This document shows positions 55,993 to 63,744 of a stretch of 64,000 bases of DNA, piece by piece. The notes under the pieces are model-generated. The model saw only the letters and a list, made by a program, of their open reading frames with translations, was not told the origin of the DNA and did not search any database. This DNA comes from Planctomycetota bacterium (lineage in GTDB: Bacteria > Planctomycetota > Planctomycetia > Gemmatales > Gemmataceae): the NCBI GenBank assembly GCA_016195405.1, contig JACPZP010000117.1, positions 29,461 through 93,460 on the forward strand, read 5' to 3'. Position numbers and translations under genes: made by a program. How positions within the stretch are numbered: position 1 is the stretch's first letter; every line of letters starts with the position of its first letter.

Positions 55993-57441
55993 ATGACGTT
56001 CGAATACGAGAATCGCCTCCATGTCACCCGCCGCCACTTCCTGCGCGACTGCCAGGTCGGCATCGGCGGCTTGGCCCTTTCTTTGCTGCTGGGCGATCGA
56101 TCGAACGCTCAAGATCGCCAGGCCAATCCCTTGGCGCCGCGGCGGCCGCCCTTTGCCCCCAAGGTGAAGAACGTCATCTATTTGCACATGGCTGGGTCGC
56201 CGCCGCATTTGGACTTGTTTGACTACAAGCCGGAGTTGGTCCGTCGCAACGGTCAGGATTGTCCGCAAGAATTCCTTCGCGGCAGGCGCTTCGCCTTTAC
56301 CAGCGGCACGCCCAAACTCCTGGGCACGCCGCAGCGCTTCGGACAACATGGCCAGAGCGGGGCGTGGATTTCCGAGGCGATGCCGCGGCTGGCGACTATC
56401 GCCGACGACCTCACGTTCATCAAGTCGATGTACACCGACCAATTCAACCACGCTCCCGCGGAATTGTTGCTATTCACCGGTTCGCCGCAATTCGGTCGGC
56501 CGTCGATGGGCTCGTGGGTCACTTACGGCCTCGGCTCGGATAATGAGAATCTGCCCGGCTTCATCGTCCTGGTTTCCAGCGGCGTCTTTCCGAGCGCCGG
56601 CAATAGCGATTGGTCAAGCGGCTTTCTCCCCTCCGTTTACCAAGGCGTGCAGTGCCGGTCCGAAGGCGACCCGGTGCTGTACGTTTCCAATCCGCGTGGC
56701 ATGGACCGCTCGATGCGCCGGCTGAGCCTTGACGCGCTGCGTGATCTCAACGAGATGCAAGTCGCGGAATTGGGCAGCCCGGAGACGCGGACGCGCATCG
56801 ACCAATACGAGCTTGCCTTCCGCATGCAGACGGCCGTGCCGGAGGTGATGGACATTTCGCGTGAGCCGCGGCAAGTGATCGACATGTACGGCGCTCAGCC
56901 CGGCGCCGCGAGCTTCGCCAACAACTGCCTCCTGGCCAGGCGCTTGCTCGAACAGGGCGTCCGCTTCATTCAACTTCACGATTGGGGCTGGGACTTCCAC
57001 GGCACCGGCGCCGCCGAAGCCATCACCGAAGGCTTGCGCACCAAATGTCGTGGGATGGACCAGGCCGTCACGGCTCTGATTCGCGATCTGAAGCATCGGG
57101 GATTATTGGACGAGACCCTGGTCATCTGGGGCGGCGAATTCGGCCGCTCGCCGTTCCGTGAAGGCCGGACAGCGAACAGCCCGCTTTTGGGCCGCGACCA
57201 TCACCCGTTCTCGTTCACGATCTTCATGGCCGGCGGCGGCCTCCGGCACGGCATCACCCACGGCGCCTCCGACGAACTCGGTTTCGACGTCGGCGACAAC
57301 GGCGTCCACATCCACGATTTCCAAGCAACCATCATGCACCTCTTGGGCTTCGACCACACGCGGCTGACGTTCCGCTTCCAAGGACGCGACTATCGGCTGA
57401 CCGACGTGCACGGCAACGTGGTGGAAGCAATACTCGCGTGA
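55993..57441 (+). CDS. DUF1501 family protein, partner of the upstream DUF1553 gene
   Basis: The 482-residue product begins with a Tat-like leader (VTRRHFLRDCQVGIGGLALS). The DUF1501 blocks follow: NVIYLHMAGSPPHLDLFDYK, SMYTDQFNHAPAELLLFTGS, SMGSWVTYGLGS, FIQLHDWGWDFHG, VIWGGEFGRSPF and GRDHHPFSFTIFMAGGG. The conserved His/Asp residues suggest a metal-binding hydrolase-like fold. It stands 63 bp after the PSCyt1/DUF1553 gene, the usual order in planctomycetes, so the two are likely expressed together. Function is not known. It is a paralogue of the lone gene at 4482-5858. Confidence 0.92.
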   Translation: MTFEYENRLHVTRRHFLRDCQVGIGGLALSLLLGDRSNAQDRQANPLAPRRPPFAPKVKNVIYLHMAGSPPHLDLFDYKPELVRRNGQDCPQEFLRGRRFAFTSGTPKLLGTPQRFGQHGQSGAWISEAMPRLATIADDLTFIKSMYTDQFNHAPAELLLFTGSPQFGRPSMGSWVTYGLGSDNENLPGFIVLVSSGVFPSAGNSDWSSGFLPSVYQGVQCRSEGDPVLYVSNPRGMDRSMRRLSLDALRDLNEMQVAELGSPETRTRIDQYELAFRMQTAVPEVMDISREPRQVIDMYGAQPGAASFANNCLLARRLLEQGVRFIQLHDWGWDFHGTGAAEAITEGLRTKCRGMDQAVTALIRDLKHRGLLDETLVIWGGEFGRSPFREGRTANSPLLGRDHHPFSFTIFMAGGGLRHGITHGASDELGFDVGDNGVHIHDFQATIMHLLGFDHTRLTFRFQGRDYRLTDVHGNVVEAILA

Positions 57442-57474
57442 GTACAAACAAGTGGTGTGCCGCCGGGAGTGATG

Positions 57475-57531
57475 GAATTCGTTTCACTCACTCGGGCGAC
57501 GTCGTGAGAATTATTCACGAATTCCAAACGC
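57475..57531. repeat. TTTCAC/GACGTCGT repeat unit
   Basis: It runs from GGAATTCGTTTCACTCACTC through GGGCGACGTCGTGAGAATTA to TTCACGAATTCC; the outer GGAATTCGT... and ...ACGAATTCC are inverted. The core matches the repeat blocks at 44320-44486 and 62239-62410. It adjoins the truncated 3' end of the kinase gene. Confidence 0.6.
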
Positions 57532-59061
57532 TCACGGCTGCCCGCCTTTCCAAATGGGCGACTTCAGCCACGAGGCAGCGGGGTCCACGTCCAAGTAGCT
57601 CAGTGCCACTTCCGAGTCCAACGCAATCGCTTGACGCAGGTACTCGACGGCCTGCCTCAGGTCGTCGCCGCCGCCGCGATTCCAGTGGAAGCGCGCCTTC
57701 AAATAAGCGTCATAGGCCTCGGTCTTCACCGGGCGGGCTGAACCCAGATGGACTTCTTCCTCGAGCGTCAGCGCGACGTTGATTTCGTGGGCGATGGCCC
57801 GTGCGACTTCGCTTTGCACGATCAGAGCGTCGCGCAGTTCCCGTTGATAGCTTTCCGCCCACAAATGCTCGTCGGTCTCCGTGCGGATCAACTGCGCGGT
57901 GATTCGCACATACGATCCCGAATGGAGCATGGATCCTTCGACCACCGCGTCCGCATTCAGCTCGCGGCCGATCTGACGTAGCGGCTTCCGCGCATCCTTG
58001 TATTGCATCACGGTGGTTCGCGAAACGACCTTGAGGGCACGAATCTTGGCAAGATCGGCAATCAGCGCCTCGGTCATGCCGTCGACGAGATACTCGGTCA
58101 CCTCCTTGGTGGCCGAAAGGTTTTGAAAGGGCAAGACCGCAATGCAGGGGCGATGTCCGGGCCGCGCGGTTGGGGCGAGAGATTCCTTCACTCCCGCGCC
58201 GGGCTGAATGCTCTCAGGCCGCAGGCTCTTCAGGATGAAGGCCAAGTCGCCGGCGGATTGGAAGCGATTCTCGGGCCGTTTGTCGAGGCAGCGAATGATC
58301 ACGTGCTTTAGCTCCGCGGAAATGCCCAAGGATTCTTCAAGCGGGGCCGGTTCGTCCTTAAGGATCGCCGCCATGACTTCCGCGGCCGACCTGCCTGGAA
58401 ACGCGCGACGGCCCGTCGCCATTTCGTAAAGCACGCTTCCCAAGGCGAAAATGTCGGCGCGAGCGTCGGCCGGCTCGCCTCGAACTTGTTCAGGGGCCAT
58501 GTAGCCGGCCGTTCCCATCACCCTGCCCAACTCGGTCAGGCCGGAGACGTAGGAGGCGGTGGCGCCCTCAGCGGCCGGCGCGGCTTCAAAGCGCGCCAGA
58601 CCAAAATCCAGAATCTTGATTTGGCCGCTCGAGCTAAGAAAAATGTTCGCCGGCTTCAGGTCGCGATGGACCAGGCCCTTCGCATGGGCGGCGGCCAGGC
58701 CCGCTGCCGCTGCCGCTCCGATTTCCAGAACGCTCTGCAATGGGAGTTGCGCGCGATCGAGTCGATCCCGCAGTGTCTCCCCTTCCAGAAGCTCCATGAC
58801 GGCGAAGGAAACGCCCTCGTCGGCGCCCACGTCAAAGATGGCCAGGATGTTTGGGTGGGAAAGGGCCGCCAGCGCCTTGGTCTCGCGTTCGAAGCGTTCC
58901 AGCGCTTCGCTTGCGCCCGCGAAGGCTTGCGGCAGCACTTTGATCGCCACTTCGCGCCCAAGGCGGCCGTCCTTGCCCCGGTAGACTTCCCCCATGCCGC
59001 CGGCGCCAAGCGGAGCAACAATCTCATACGGGCCCAAACGCATTCCGGGATTGAGACGCAT
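57532..59061 (-). CDS. Ser/Thr protein kinase with TolB/FlgO-like and TPR region, C-terminus cut short
   Basis: From the ATG at 59061 (MRLNPGMRLGPYEIV) the 509-residue product has a full Hanks-type kinase domain. It carries the P-loop LGAGGMGEVYRG, Lys in EVAIKVLP, HRDLKPANIFL, DFGLAR and GTAGYMAPEQV. A periplasmic-type domain often found after such kinases follows at about 305-440 (IAVLPFQNLSATKEVTEYLV, DAVVEGSMLHSGSYVRITAQ). Only the first TPR is left (AYDAYLKARFHWNRGGGDDL, VEYLRQAIALDSEVALSY) before an unrelated end. Relatives continue with many TPRs. No transmembrane segment was seen. The end coincides with the repeat at 57475-57531, which suggests truncation. Confidence 0.85.
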   Translation of the reverse strand: MRLNPGMRLGPYEIVAPLGAGGMGEVYRGKDGRLGREVAIKVLPQAFAGASEALERFERETKALAALSHPNILAIFDVGADEGVSFAVMELLEGETLRDRLDRAQLPLQSVLEIGAAAAAGLAAAHAKGLVHRDLKPANIFLSSSGQIKILDFGLARFEAAPAAEGATASYVSGLTELGRVMGTAGYMAPEQVRGEPADARADIFALGSVLYEMATGRRAFPGRSAAEVMAAILKDEPAPLEESLGISAELKHVIIRCLDKRPENRFQSAGDLAFILKSLRPESIQPGAGVKESLAPTARPGHRPCIAVLPFQNLSATKEVTEYLVDGMTEALIADLAKIRALKVVSRTTVMQYKDARKPLRQIGRELNADAVVEGSMLHSGSYVRITAQLIRTETDEHLWAESYQRELRDALIVQSEVARAIAHEINVALTLEEEVHLGSARPVKTEAYDAYLKARFHWNRGGGDDLRQAVEYLRQAIALDSEVALSYLDVDPAASWLKSPIWKGGQP

Positions 59062-59167
59062 CGCTCGCACTTCTCGCGCGATCCTTGGGAACGACATGTC
59101 ACGGCGACGAGTTCATTCTACCAGGGAGCCGTCCGAGAAAGGGCGACAGTTACCGCTGATTGCGAGT

Positions 59168-59818
59168 CTATTTCTTTTTCATCAGCCGCTGGAAGACGAT
59201 GAAGCCGAGCGTTGCCGCGGCGCCTAGGGCACATAGTAATGTCAAGATCAGACCGATTCCGTTTAGACTGGATAACCGGATCACATCAACGAGCCGCCAA
59301 AGTGCATCCAGGGCCGCCCAACCAGACGCGGACCAAAGACCAATGTCAAGGAGCTTGGATTGTTTTCCGAAGATGACAAAAGCAAGAAATCCCAACACGC
59401 CGCCTGTAACGACGAAGTGAAGTGCTCCCATTCCCGTGCTGATTCCAAGTACGGATGCGCCTTGTATGGGACCAAAGGACGGAATAGAGACCCAGGGCAA
59501 GAACGTCATGAGCATCATTCCGCCCAAGCAGCCGGCACCCGCATAAAAAAGCGTTTTCGACAGCGGATCGAAGCCGGCCGTCTGGAAAAAAGCGTCCAGC
59601 GTCTTGCCGATTTCAACGCCGGGCGAAGGCGGCGCGATGGGCGGCGGCGAAGCTGCGGGCGCCGATGCCACCGGAGCGGCAGTCAAGGGCGCGGCGCTCG
59701 CCAGCGGCGGTACGGTTATAACGGCTTTGCACTTGGGACAACTCACCTGCATGCCGGCATGTTCGTCGGCAACCGCGCATTGCTGGGCGCAACCCGGACA
59801 GGTAATCGTAATCGCCAT
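59168..59818 (-). CDS. Zinc-ribbon membrane protein, paralogue A
   Basis: The 216-residue product starts with a four-Cys zinc ribbon (ITCPGCAQQCAVADEHAGMQ, VSCPKCKAVITVP). An Ala/Pro-rich linker follows to about residue 70. Four hydrophobic segments follow from about residue 90 (LFYAGAGCLGGMMLMTFLPW, FVVTGGVLGFLAFVIFG, LWSASGWAALDALW, GLILTLLCALGAAATLGFIV). The layout is the same as in the adjacent gene at 59887-60639, so they are tandem paralogues. Zinc-ribbon membrane proteins of this type are common in planctomycetes, with unknown function. Confidence 0.7.
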   Translation of the reverse strand: MAITITCPGCAQQCAVADEHAGMQVSCPKCKAVITVPPLASAAPLTAAPVASAPAASPPPIAPPSPGVEIGKTLDAFFQTAGFDPLSKTLFYAGAGCLGGMMLMTFLPWVSIPSFGPIQGASVLGISTGMGALHFVVTGGVLGFLAFVIFGKQSKLLDIGLWSASGWAALDALWRLVDVIRLSSLNGIGLILTLLCALGAAATLGFIVFQRLMKKK

Positions 59819-59886
59819 TGGTGGATCCCTCGGAAATAGTTAAGGCCGGTCCTCAACTATAACTCGTGAATCCGAGTTGGGCGGCG

Positions 59887-60639
59887 TTAAAGTCCTTTTC
59901 GCTGCGACATTCTCTGCACGACCAAGGTGATAAACGCACCCGCCACGCCGAGCGAGGCCACGAGAGCGAGGTATAGCCCCCACCCGGCCCACCGGCCCAT
60001 ATGGATGACATCGATAAAGCGCCAGAGCACGGAATGGGCGCCCCACCAAGCGGCCGCCCACAGGCCAAGTTGGAAGAATTGCTGACTCTTGCCCAGGAAG
60101 AATGAAAACACCAACAGAAAGCCGATCTCGAGCGTGAAAAACAAAGTCATGAGGCCGCCGCTATCACTGACTCCTAGGCTCCCGGTGTTAAGCTGCGGCG
60201 GAAGATTCAGAGCTAGATCTTCCGTGCCTACCCGAAAGGAAGCCCGCCACGGCAGGAGCGTGGTAAGTGCCAAGAGGCAGAGGCAACCCCATCCCGCGTA
60301 GACCAAGATTTTGCTGAATTGGTCCAGACCCAGCGCCCGCGCGGCGTCATCGAGTCCAGCCAGCGCGCCTCGTGCGGGCGGTGCCGGAGGCGCCCCCGGC
60401 GCGGAAGGCGGCGGCGCGGGTGGCGCGCTTTCAAAAGCAAACGGCGAAGTTGCGGCAGCCGGTGGCGGGAGCGGCGGAATATTCACCGGCGCCGCGGGAA
60501 CCGTCCCTGCGGGCACCGTTCCCGCCGCCGGAACCGAAATCACCCCCCGGCAGCGCGGACAGGCGACTTGCTTGCCCGCGTGTTCGTCGGCGACGGCGCA
60601 CATTTGACTGCAACTAGGGCACGTCAGCGTGATCGACAT
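59887..60639 (-). CDS. Zinc-ribbon membrane protein, paralogue B
   Basis: Start taken at the ATG at 60639 (MSITLTCPSCSQMC). The 250-residue product repeats the plan of its neighbour: zinc ribbon CPSC...CPRC (residues 7-33), a Pro/Ala-rich linker (PAGTVPAAPVNIPPLPPPAA), then four hydrophobic segments from about residue 105 (SKILVYAGWGCLCLLALTTL, LMTFFT-like LMTLFFTLEIGFLLVF, LWAAAWWGAHSVLW, GLYLALVASLGVAGAFITLV). A longer frame from 60714 would begin inside the REP-like repeat and is unlikely. Confidence 0.7.
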   Translation of the reverse strand: MSITLTCPSCSQMCAVADEHAGKQVACPRCRGVISVPAAGTVPAGTVPAAPVNIPPLPPPAAATSPFAFESAPPAPPPSAPGAPPAPPARGALAGLDDAARALGLDQFSKILVYAGWGCLCLLALTTLLPWRASFRVGTEDLALNLPPQLNTGSLGVSDSGGLMTLFFTLEIGFLLVFSFFLGKSQQFFQLGLWAAAWWGAHSVLWRFIDVIHMGRWAGWGLYLALVASLGVAGAFITLVVQRMSQRKGL

Positions 60640-60669
60640 GAGAGGCGTCCTACATCTTTGGCATGACTC

Positions 60670-60725
60670 GTAGGACGGATTTGCAATCCGTCCGTTCATC
60701 TGGACGGTTTGCAAAACCGTGCTAC
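60670..60725. repeat. REP/BIME-like double-hairpin repeat (GTAG...CTAC), overlaps a stop codon
   Basis: It starts GTAGGACGGATTTGCAATCC and ends GACGGTTTGCAAAACCGTGCTAC in two halves, each palindromic around TTGCAA. Read on the minus strand its foot GTAG supplies the TAG stop of the NYN gene at 60722-61282. Confidence 0.78.
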
Positions 60726-61282
60726 TCTTTTTCCACTTCGAAATCGAACGGCTTCAACGCTTCTTTTAGCTCCGGCTCGTCCTCCAGGCCAGCAAATTCT
60801 CGCAGCCAGCGTTCGGTTTCCCGCTGCGACATGCGGTGCTCGCCGCGCTCCGGCTGCTCGGGACGAGCCTGTCGTGGCCGCCGCAATTCGTCGAGATGAT
60901 CAAGAAACTCGGCGCATGCCATCGGCTTGGCGCCGCGCCGTCGCGCCGCACCTTGCAAACGAGCGTCGCTGGAGACGACGATCAGTTCCTTGGGCTGCTT
61001 GTGAGCGGCGATGGCGCCCTCGATGAAATCGTCCGCTGTCGGCTCTCTGATCGCGAACTCCACGCGAATGCCCTTGTGCGTCGTCGAGCCTTCGACGCCC
61101 TTCGGTGGCGCGCCGGCGGCGTCGAAAACGACATTGACGCGATCCGACTCAGCGCCGAACGCTTCGGCCAACAAATTGAGCAACCGGTTGCGGGCGCGCT
61201 GGAGGCCGCGCGGACCGACCTTACCGCCCAAGATCCCCAGCGCGTGCAACAGGTTGTAGCCGTCAATCAAGTAGCTTGACAC
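60722..61282 (-). CDS. NYN-domain protein, YacP/Rae1-like
   Basis: The 186-residue product begins MSSYLIDGYNLLHALGI, the typical first strand with Asp of the NYN (PIN-like) ribonuclease fold. It continues with VNVVFDAAGAPPKGVEG, ADDFIEGAIAAHKQPKELIV and VSSDARLQGAARRRGAKPM, which hold the other acidic residues. Bacillus Rae1 of this family cuts mRNA in a ribosome-dependent way; function here is inferred. Its start overlaps the end of the upstream glycosyltransferase gene by 16 bp, so they are co-transcribed. Confidence 0.85.
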   Translation of the reverse strand: MSSYLIDGYNLLHALGILGGKVGPRGLQRARNRLLNLLAEAFGAESDRVNVVFDAAGAPPKGVEGSTTHKGIRVEFAIREPTADDFIEGAIAAHKQPKELIVVSSDARLQGAARRRGAKPMACAEFLDHLDELRRPRQARPEQPERGEHRMSQRETERWLREFAGLEDEPELKEALKPFDFEVEKE

Positions 61283-62154
61283 GACTCACCTTGGACCGTG
61301 GTCGCAGTTTCTTTCGCAGGTTCTTCGAGCCGAGGCGGACCGAAGTCGGGACGATGGAAGAGAGTGGACAGCTCGCTTCGAGGCGTCAGCCCGACCGGCT
61401 CAGGCATCGCCGTTTTGGGAGGCAGCCAGCTCACGGGCGCCTCGGCCATCATGCAGCCGAAATGGTTCGCCTTGGCCAGAATCTCAATGTGAACGAGCGA
61501 GCCGCGGCTCTGGATCGGGATACGGCGAAACACCTCGCGGCGAAACAGGCGGAACGGGCACTCGGGATCCTGCACGCGCAAGCCGAAAATCCAACGTGCC
61601 TGAAAACGGCGTCGCCAACCCGTCCAGCCGAGCCAACTGGCGCGCCCTGGTGGAAAATCACCGAGCAAAATTCGCGCCAGCCAATGGCGGAGCCAACCCG
61701 CCGCGATCAGCCAACCGGGCGTCGGTACGGCGACGCGATAGCCGGTGACCAGATCGACTTGGTCGATGTGCTCGAGAAAGCGCTGCAAGTCCGCCGGCTG
61801 AAATTGCTTGTCGCACGTGGCATAACAGAGCAGCGGATGCTGAGCGGCCGCGATTCCTGTTGCCAGCGCCGCGCCCGGACCACGCCAATCGTCATGGCGA
61901 AGGAAGCGAAGGGCGGGTTGCTCCTGCGCCAACAGTTCCAAAAGCCCCTTGGTGTCATCGCTGCTGCCGTCGTCCACAAGCACAATCTCAAAGGGCTGGT
62001 TGCGAATCTTCAGGAACTGGAGCCAGGCTTCGACGACCTCAAGCACGACGGCGCCGGCGTTCCGAGCGGTAAGAACTAAACTCAAAGGCGCCTGCGCCAC
62101 GGGAGGGCGCCGGGCGGCAACAGATGTGTCAGTTAACGTAACTTCGGTGGCCAT
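61267..62154 (-). CDS. GT2-family glycosyltransferase
   Basis: From the ATG at 62154 (MATEVTLTDT) the 295-residue product has a GT-A fold: LSLVLTARNAGAVVLEVVEA, FEIVLVDDGSSDDTKGLLEL, and a metal/nucleotide region with LLCYATCDKQFQPADLQRFL. It then has TGYRVAVPTPGW, and late PECPFRLFRREVFRRIPIQS, like dolichol-phosphate mannosyltransferase-type enzymes. No C-terminal transmembrane helices are seen. The usual DxD is replaced by the TCDKQFQ segment. A longer frame from 62406 covers repeats and is not used. The acceptor is unknown. Confidence 0.82.
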   Translation of the reverse strand: MATEVTLTDTSVAARRPPVAQAPLSLVLTARNAGAVVLEVVEAWLQFLKIRNQPFEIVLVDDGSSDDTKGLLELLAQEQPALRFLRHDDWRGPGAALATGIAAAQHPLLCYATCDKQFQPADLQRFLEHIDQVDLVTGYRVAVPTPGWLIAAGWLRHWLARILLGDFPPGRASWLGWTGWRRRFQARWIFGLRVQDPECPFRLFRREVFRRIPIQSRGSLVHIEILAKANHFGCMMAEAPVSWLPPKTAMPEPVGLTPRSELSTLFHRPDFGPPRLEEPAKETATTVQGESCQAT

Positions 62155-62229
62155 ATCTAAAGTCGATGATAAGCCGACGCGGATTGCGGGGAAAGGGGAC
62201 GCGGCGAACTCCTCGTGGGGCCCTGAGTA

Positions 62230-62410
62230 ATTCTTTTCATCCCATCCACACGCACGACGTGGCGAAACGTATTTCCGCCTGTGAAACGCGTGAAACGTAT
62301 TTGCGAATTTAGCCGTAAACGGTTGGTTCCATTGGAGCAAAGTCGTTTCATTTCGCGAGGAGGGTGGCGTCGTGAAAGGAATTGCCGGTGGTGAAACATA
62401 TTCCACCGAT
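62230..62410. repeat. GTGAAAC/GACGT repeat block
   Basis: Multiple GTGAAACG and TTTC units occur. Positions 62239-62294 align in inverted orientation with 44431-44486, and GGCGTCGTGAAAGGAATT at about 62366 resembles the core at 57475-57531. Confidence 0.55.
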
Positions 62411-62475
62411 GCTTAGGCGGTGGAGGACGCCGCACGCGCCCGACCTGCGCTCGGTTCGGGTCTCCGATCGTCGCG

Positions 62476-62742
62476 CTACCCCGCCAACCCGCGCGTCGCC
62501 GCCAGGGCCGCGGCCATTTCTTCGGCCGTGACCTCGTCCAGATAATCCAGTGGGCTGGTCGTACGTGCCACGCCCTTGTCCATGACGTGCGTGTAGATCA
62601 TCGTCGTTGATACGTCTTTGTGTCCCAAAAGTTCCTGCACGGTTCGAATATCGACGCCGCGCTCCAGGAGGTGCGTCGCGAAGTAATGGCGGAACGTGTG
62701 GCAGCTGGCGCAGTCGGCAGGTGCAGTCGGTAGGCTAACCAC
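62476..62742 (-). pseudogene. Integron-type tyrosine integrase, C-terminal fragment
   Basis: The frame encodes the catalytic end of an IntI-like recombinase: SCHTFRHYFATHLLERGVDI with the H-x-x-R box, RTVQELLGHKDVSTTMIYTH with the second His and the nucleophile Tyr in MIYTHV, and a tail DKGVARTTSPLDYL. The residues before SCHTFRH are encoded by the left inverted repeat of the four-helix-bundle element, so this fragment has no native start and lacks the first catalytic Arg. Together with 63148-63744 it forms one broken gene. Confidence 0.85.
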
Positions 62743-63150
62743 AAAACTTCTCGGGGTGGGTGATCATGCCACCGAGCATCCGGCCCACTTCCTCGTACCC
62801 CGCGGTCAATTCTGCCGCCAAAGCCTCGGACCAGTAGCCACAATCACGACCGTAATCGATCCAAACCTGTGTCTCCGCGCATTCGCCGTCCGCATCCGCA
62901 AGCTTGCTGAGGAAGGCGTTGGGGTACTGTCGCTTCCGATATGCCTCGGCAACGTTAGCGGTTACACTTCGTGAAGATCGACGAGCTTGATCCGTCAATG
63001 AAAAACGCTCTTCCGGTGGGAATCGTTTGGATTCATGAAAAATCCTCATTGCGAGTTGGTAGGCCATTTGGTAAACCTTGAGATCCTTAAATCCACGTGA
63101 CATCAATCGCTCCTTTCTGGCTACTGCCTACTGCCACTGCTGACTGGTTA
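62708..63150 (-). mobile_element. Putative four-helix-bundle cassette bounded by imperfect inverted repeats
   Basis: The left end (62711-62737, CAGTCGGCAGGTGCAGTCGG onward) and the right end (63119-63146, whose reverse complement begins CAGTCAGCAGTGGCAGTAGG) are imperfect inverted repeats of about 27 bases. They frame the gene at 62735-63103. The unit interrupts an integrase gene exactly at both ends of its surviving fragments. No transposase is encoded, so the mobility is inferred. Confidence 0.5.
62735..63103 (-). CDS. Four-helix bundle protein (S23/23S rRNA intervening-sequence protein family)
   Basis: The 122-residue product has the family signature: MSRGFKDLKVYQMAYQLAMR, then SKRFPPEERFSLTDQARRSS, RSVTANVAEAYRKRQYPNAF, and a C-terminal helix pair (ALAAELTAGYEEVGRMLGGM). 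The FxDLxVYQxA start and SxxANVAE motif are diagnostic. Such proteins are encoded in intervening sequences of 23S rRNA genes and as scattered genes; a related fold (Avd) serves diversity-generating retroelements. AGGAG lies seven bases before the ATG at 63103. The gene is inside the broken integrase in the same orientation. Function is unknown; nucleic-acid binding is suspected in the family. Confidence 0.9.
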   Translation of the reverse strand: MSRGFKDLKVYQMAYQLAMRIFHESKRFPPEERFSLTDQARRSSRSVTANVAEAYRKRQYPNAFLSKLADADGECAETQVWIDYGRDCGYWSEALAAELTAGYEEVGRMLGGMITHPEKFCG

Positions 63151-63744
63151 CTGCGTCTGCGTGCTCGCCGAAACATGATCTTTGACGGCCAGGTGCGTCA
63201 AGAATTCTTCGATGTGCCCGCCGCCAAGCTCGAGAGGGTGGCGTTTGCGGTGAAATAAGATATAGCGACGCATCCACATCACGTAGCAATCTTCGGTGCG
63301 CAGTGAATAATGCCGTACACGCATAACCTGCCGCGCCTGATCCAGCAAACGCGGCTTCTTCTCCGTATCCTCCCTGTCGCTCAGGCCTGGTGGCGCGATG
63401 CAAGTGGCGGCAGATTCTGCGCGCAATCGCCCGACTGCGGCTTGGGGCATTTCTCGCAGCAGCACTTCTCGATACAAGAAGCTGAGCGCGTCCCGGGCTT
63501 CACCTTGGAAACCGCCCGCGCGTGCAACGGCATGCAAAAACGCGTCGATTTCCGCACTTCCCATCGTGTCCGGGTGCCGTTTCTGATGAAAGAGAATGAA
63601 ACGCCGATTCCATTCCACGTAGCGTTCAATGGCAGCAGCGCCGAAATGTCGCGTCGCCAAAAGCTGCCTCAGCCGATCCAGAAGTCTTGATGGTTGCGTT
63701 CCATACAGAGGAGGCGTACAATCGCGAAAAGATGTGGGATTCAT
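63148..63744 (-). pseudogene. Integron-type tyrosine integrase, N-terminal fragment with duplicated core-binding domain
   Basis: The 198-residue fragment has two copies of the SAM-like core-binding domain. The first, near residues 20-95, is LLATRHFGAAAIERYVEWNR, RFILFHQKRHPDTMGSAEID and ending LSFLYREVLL. The second, near 135-198, is QVMRVRHYSLRTEDCYVMWM, RRYILFHRKRHPLELGGGHI and ending at VSASTQTQ. IntI proteins normally have one. The frame stops where the four-helix-bundle cassette begins; the central catalytic part (about 170-190 residues) is absent. No attI or attC site could be recognised upstream to the window end. Confidence 0.8.

Noticed and set aside
60639..60714. Longer N-terminus for zinc-ribbon paralogue B
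   Set aside because: The extra 25 residues would be encoded by the REP-like repeat; the paralogue's N-terminus matches the internal ATG at 60639.
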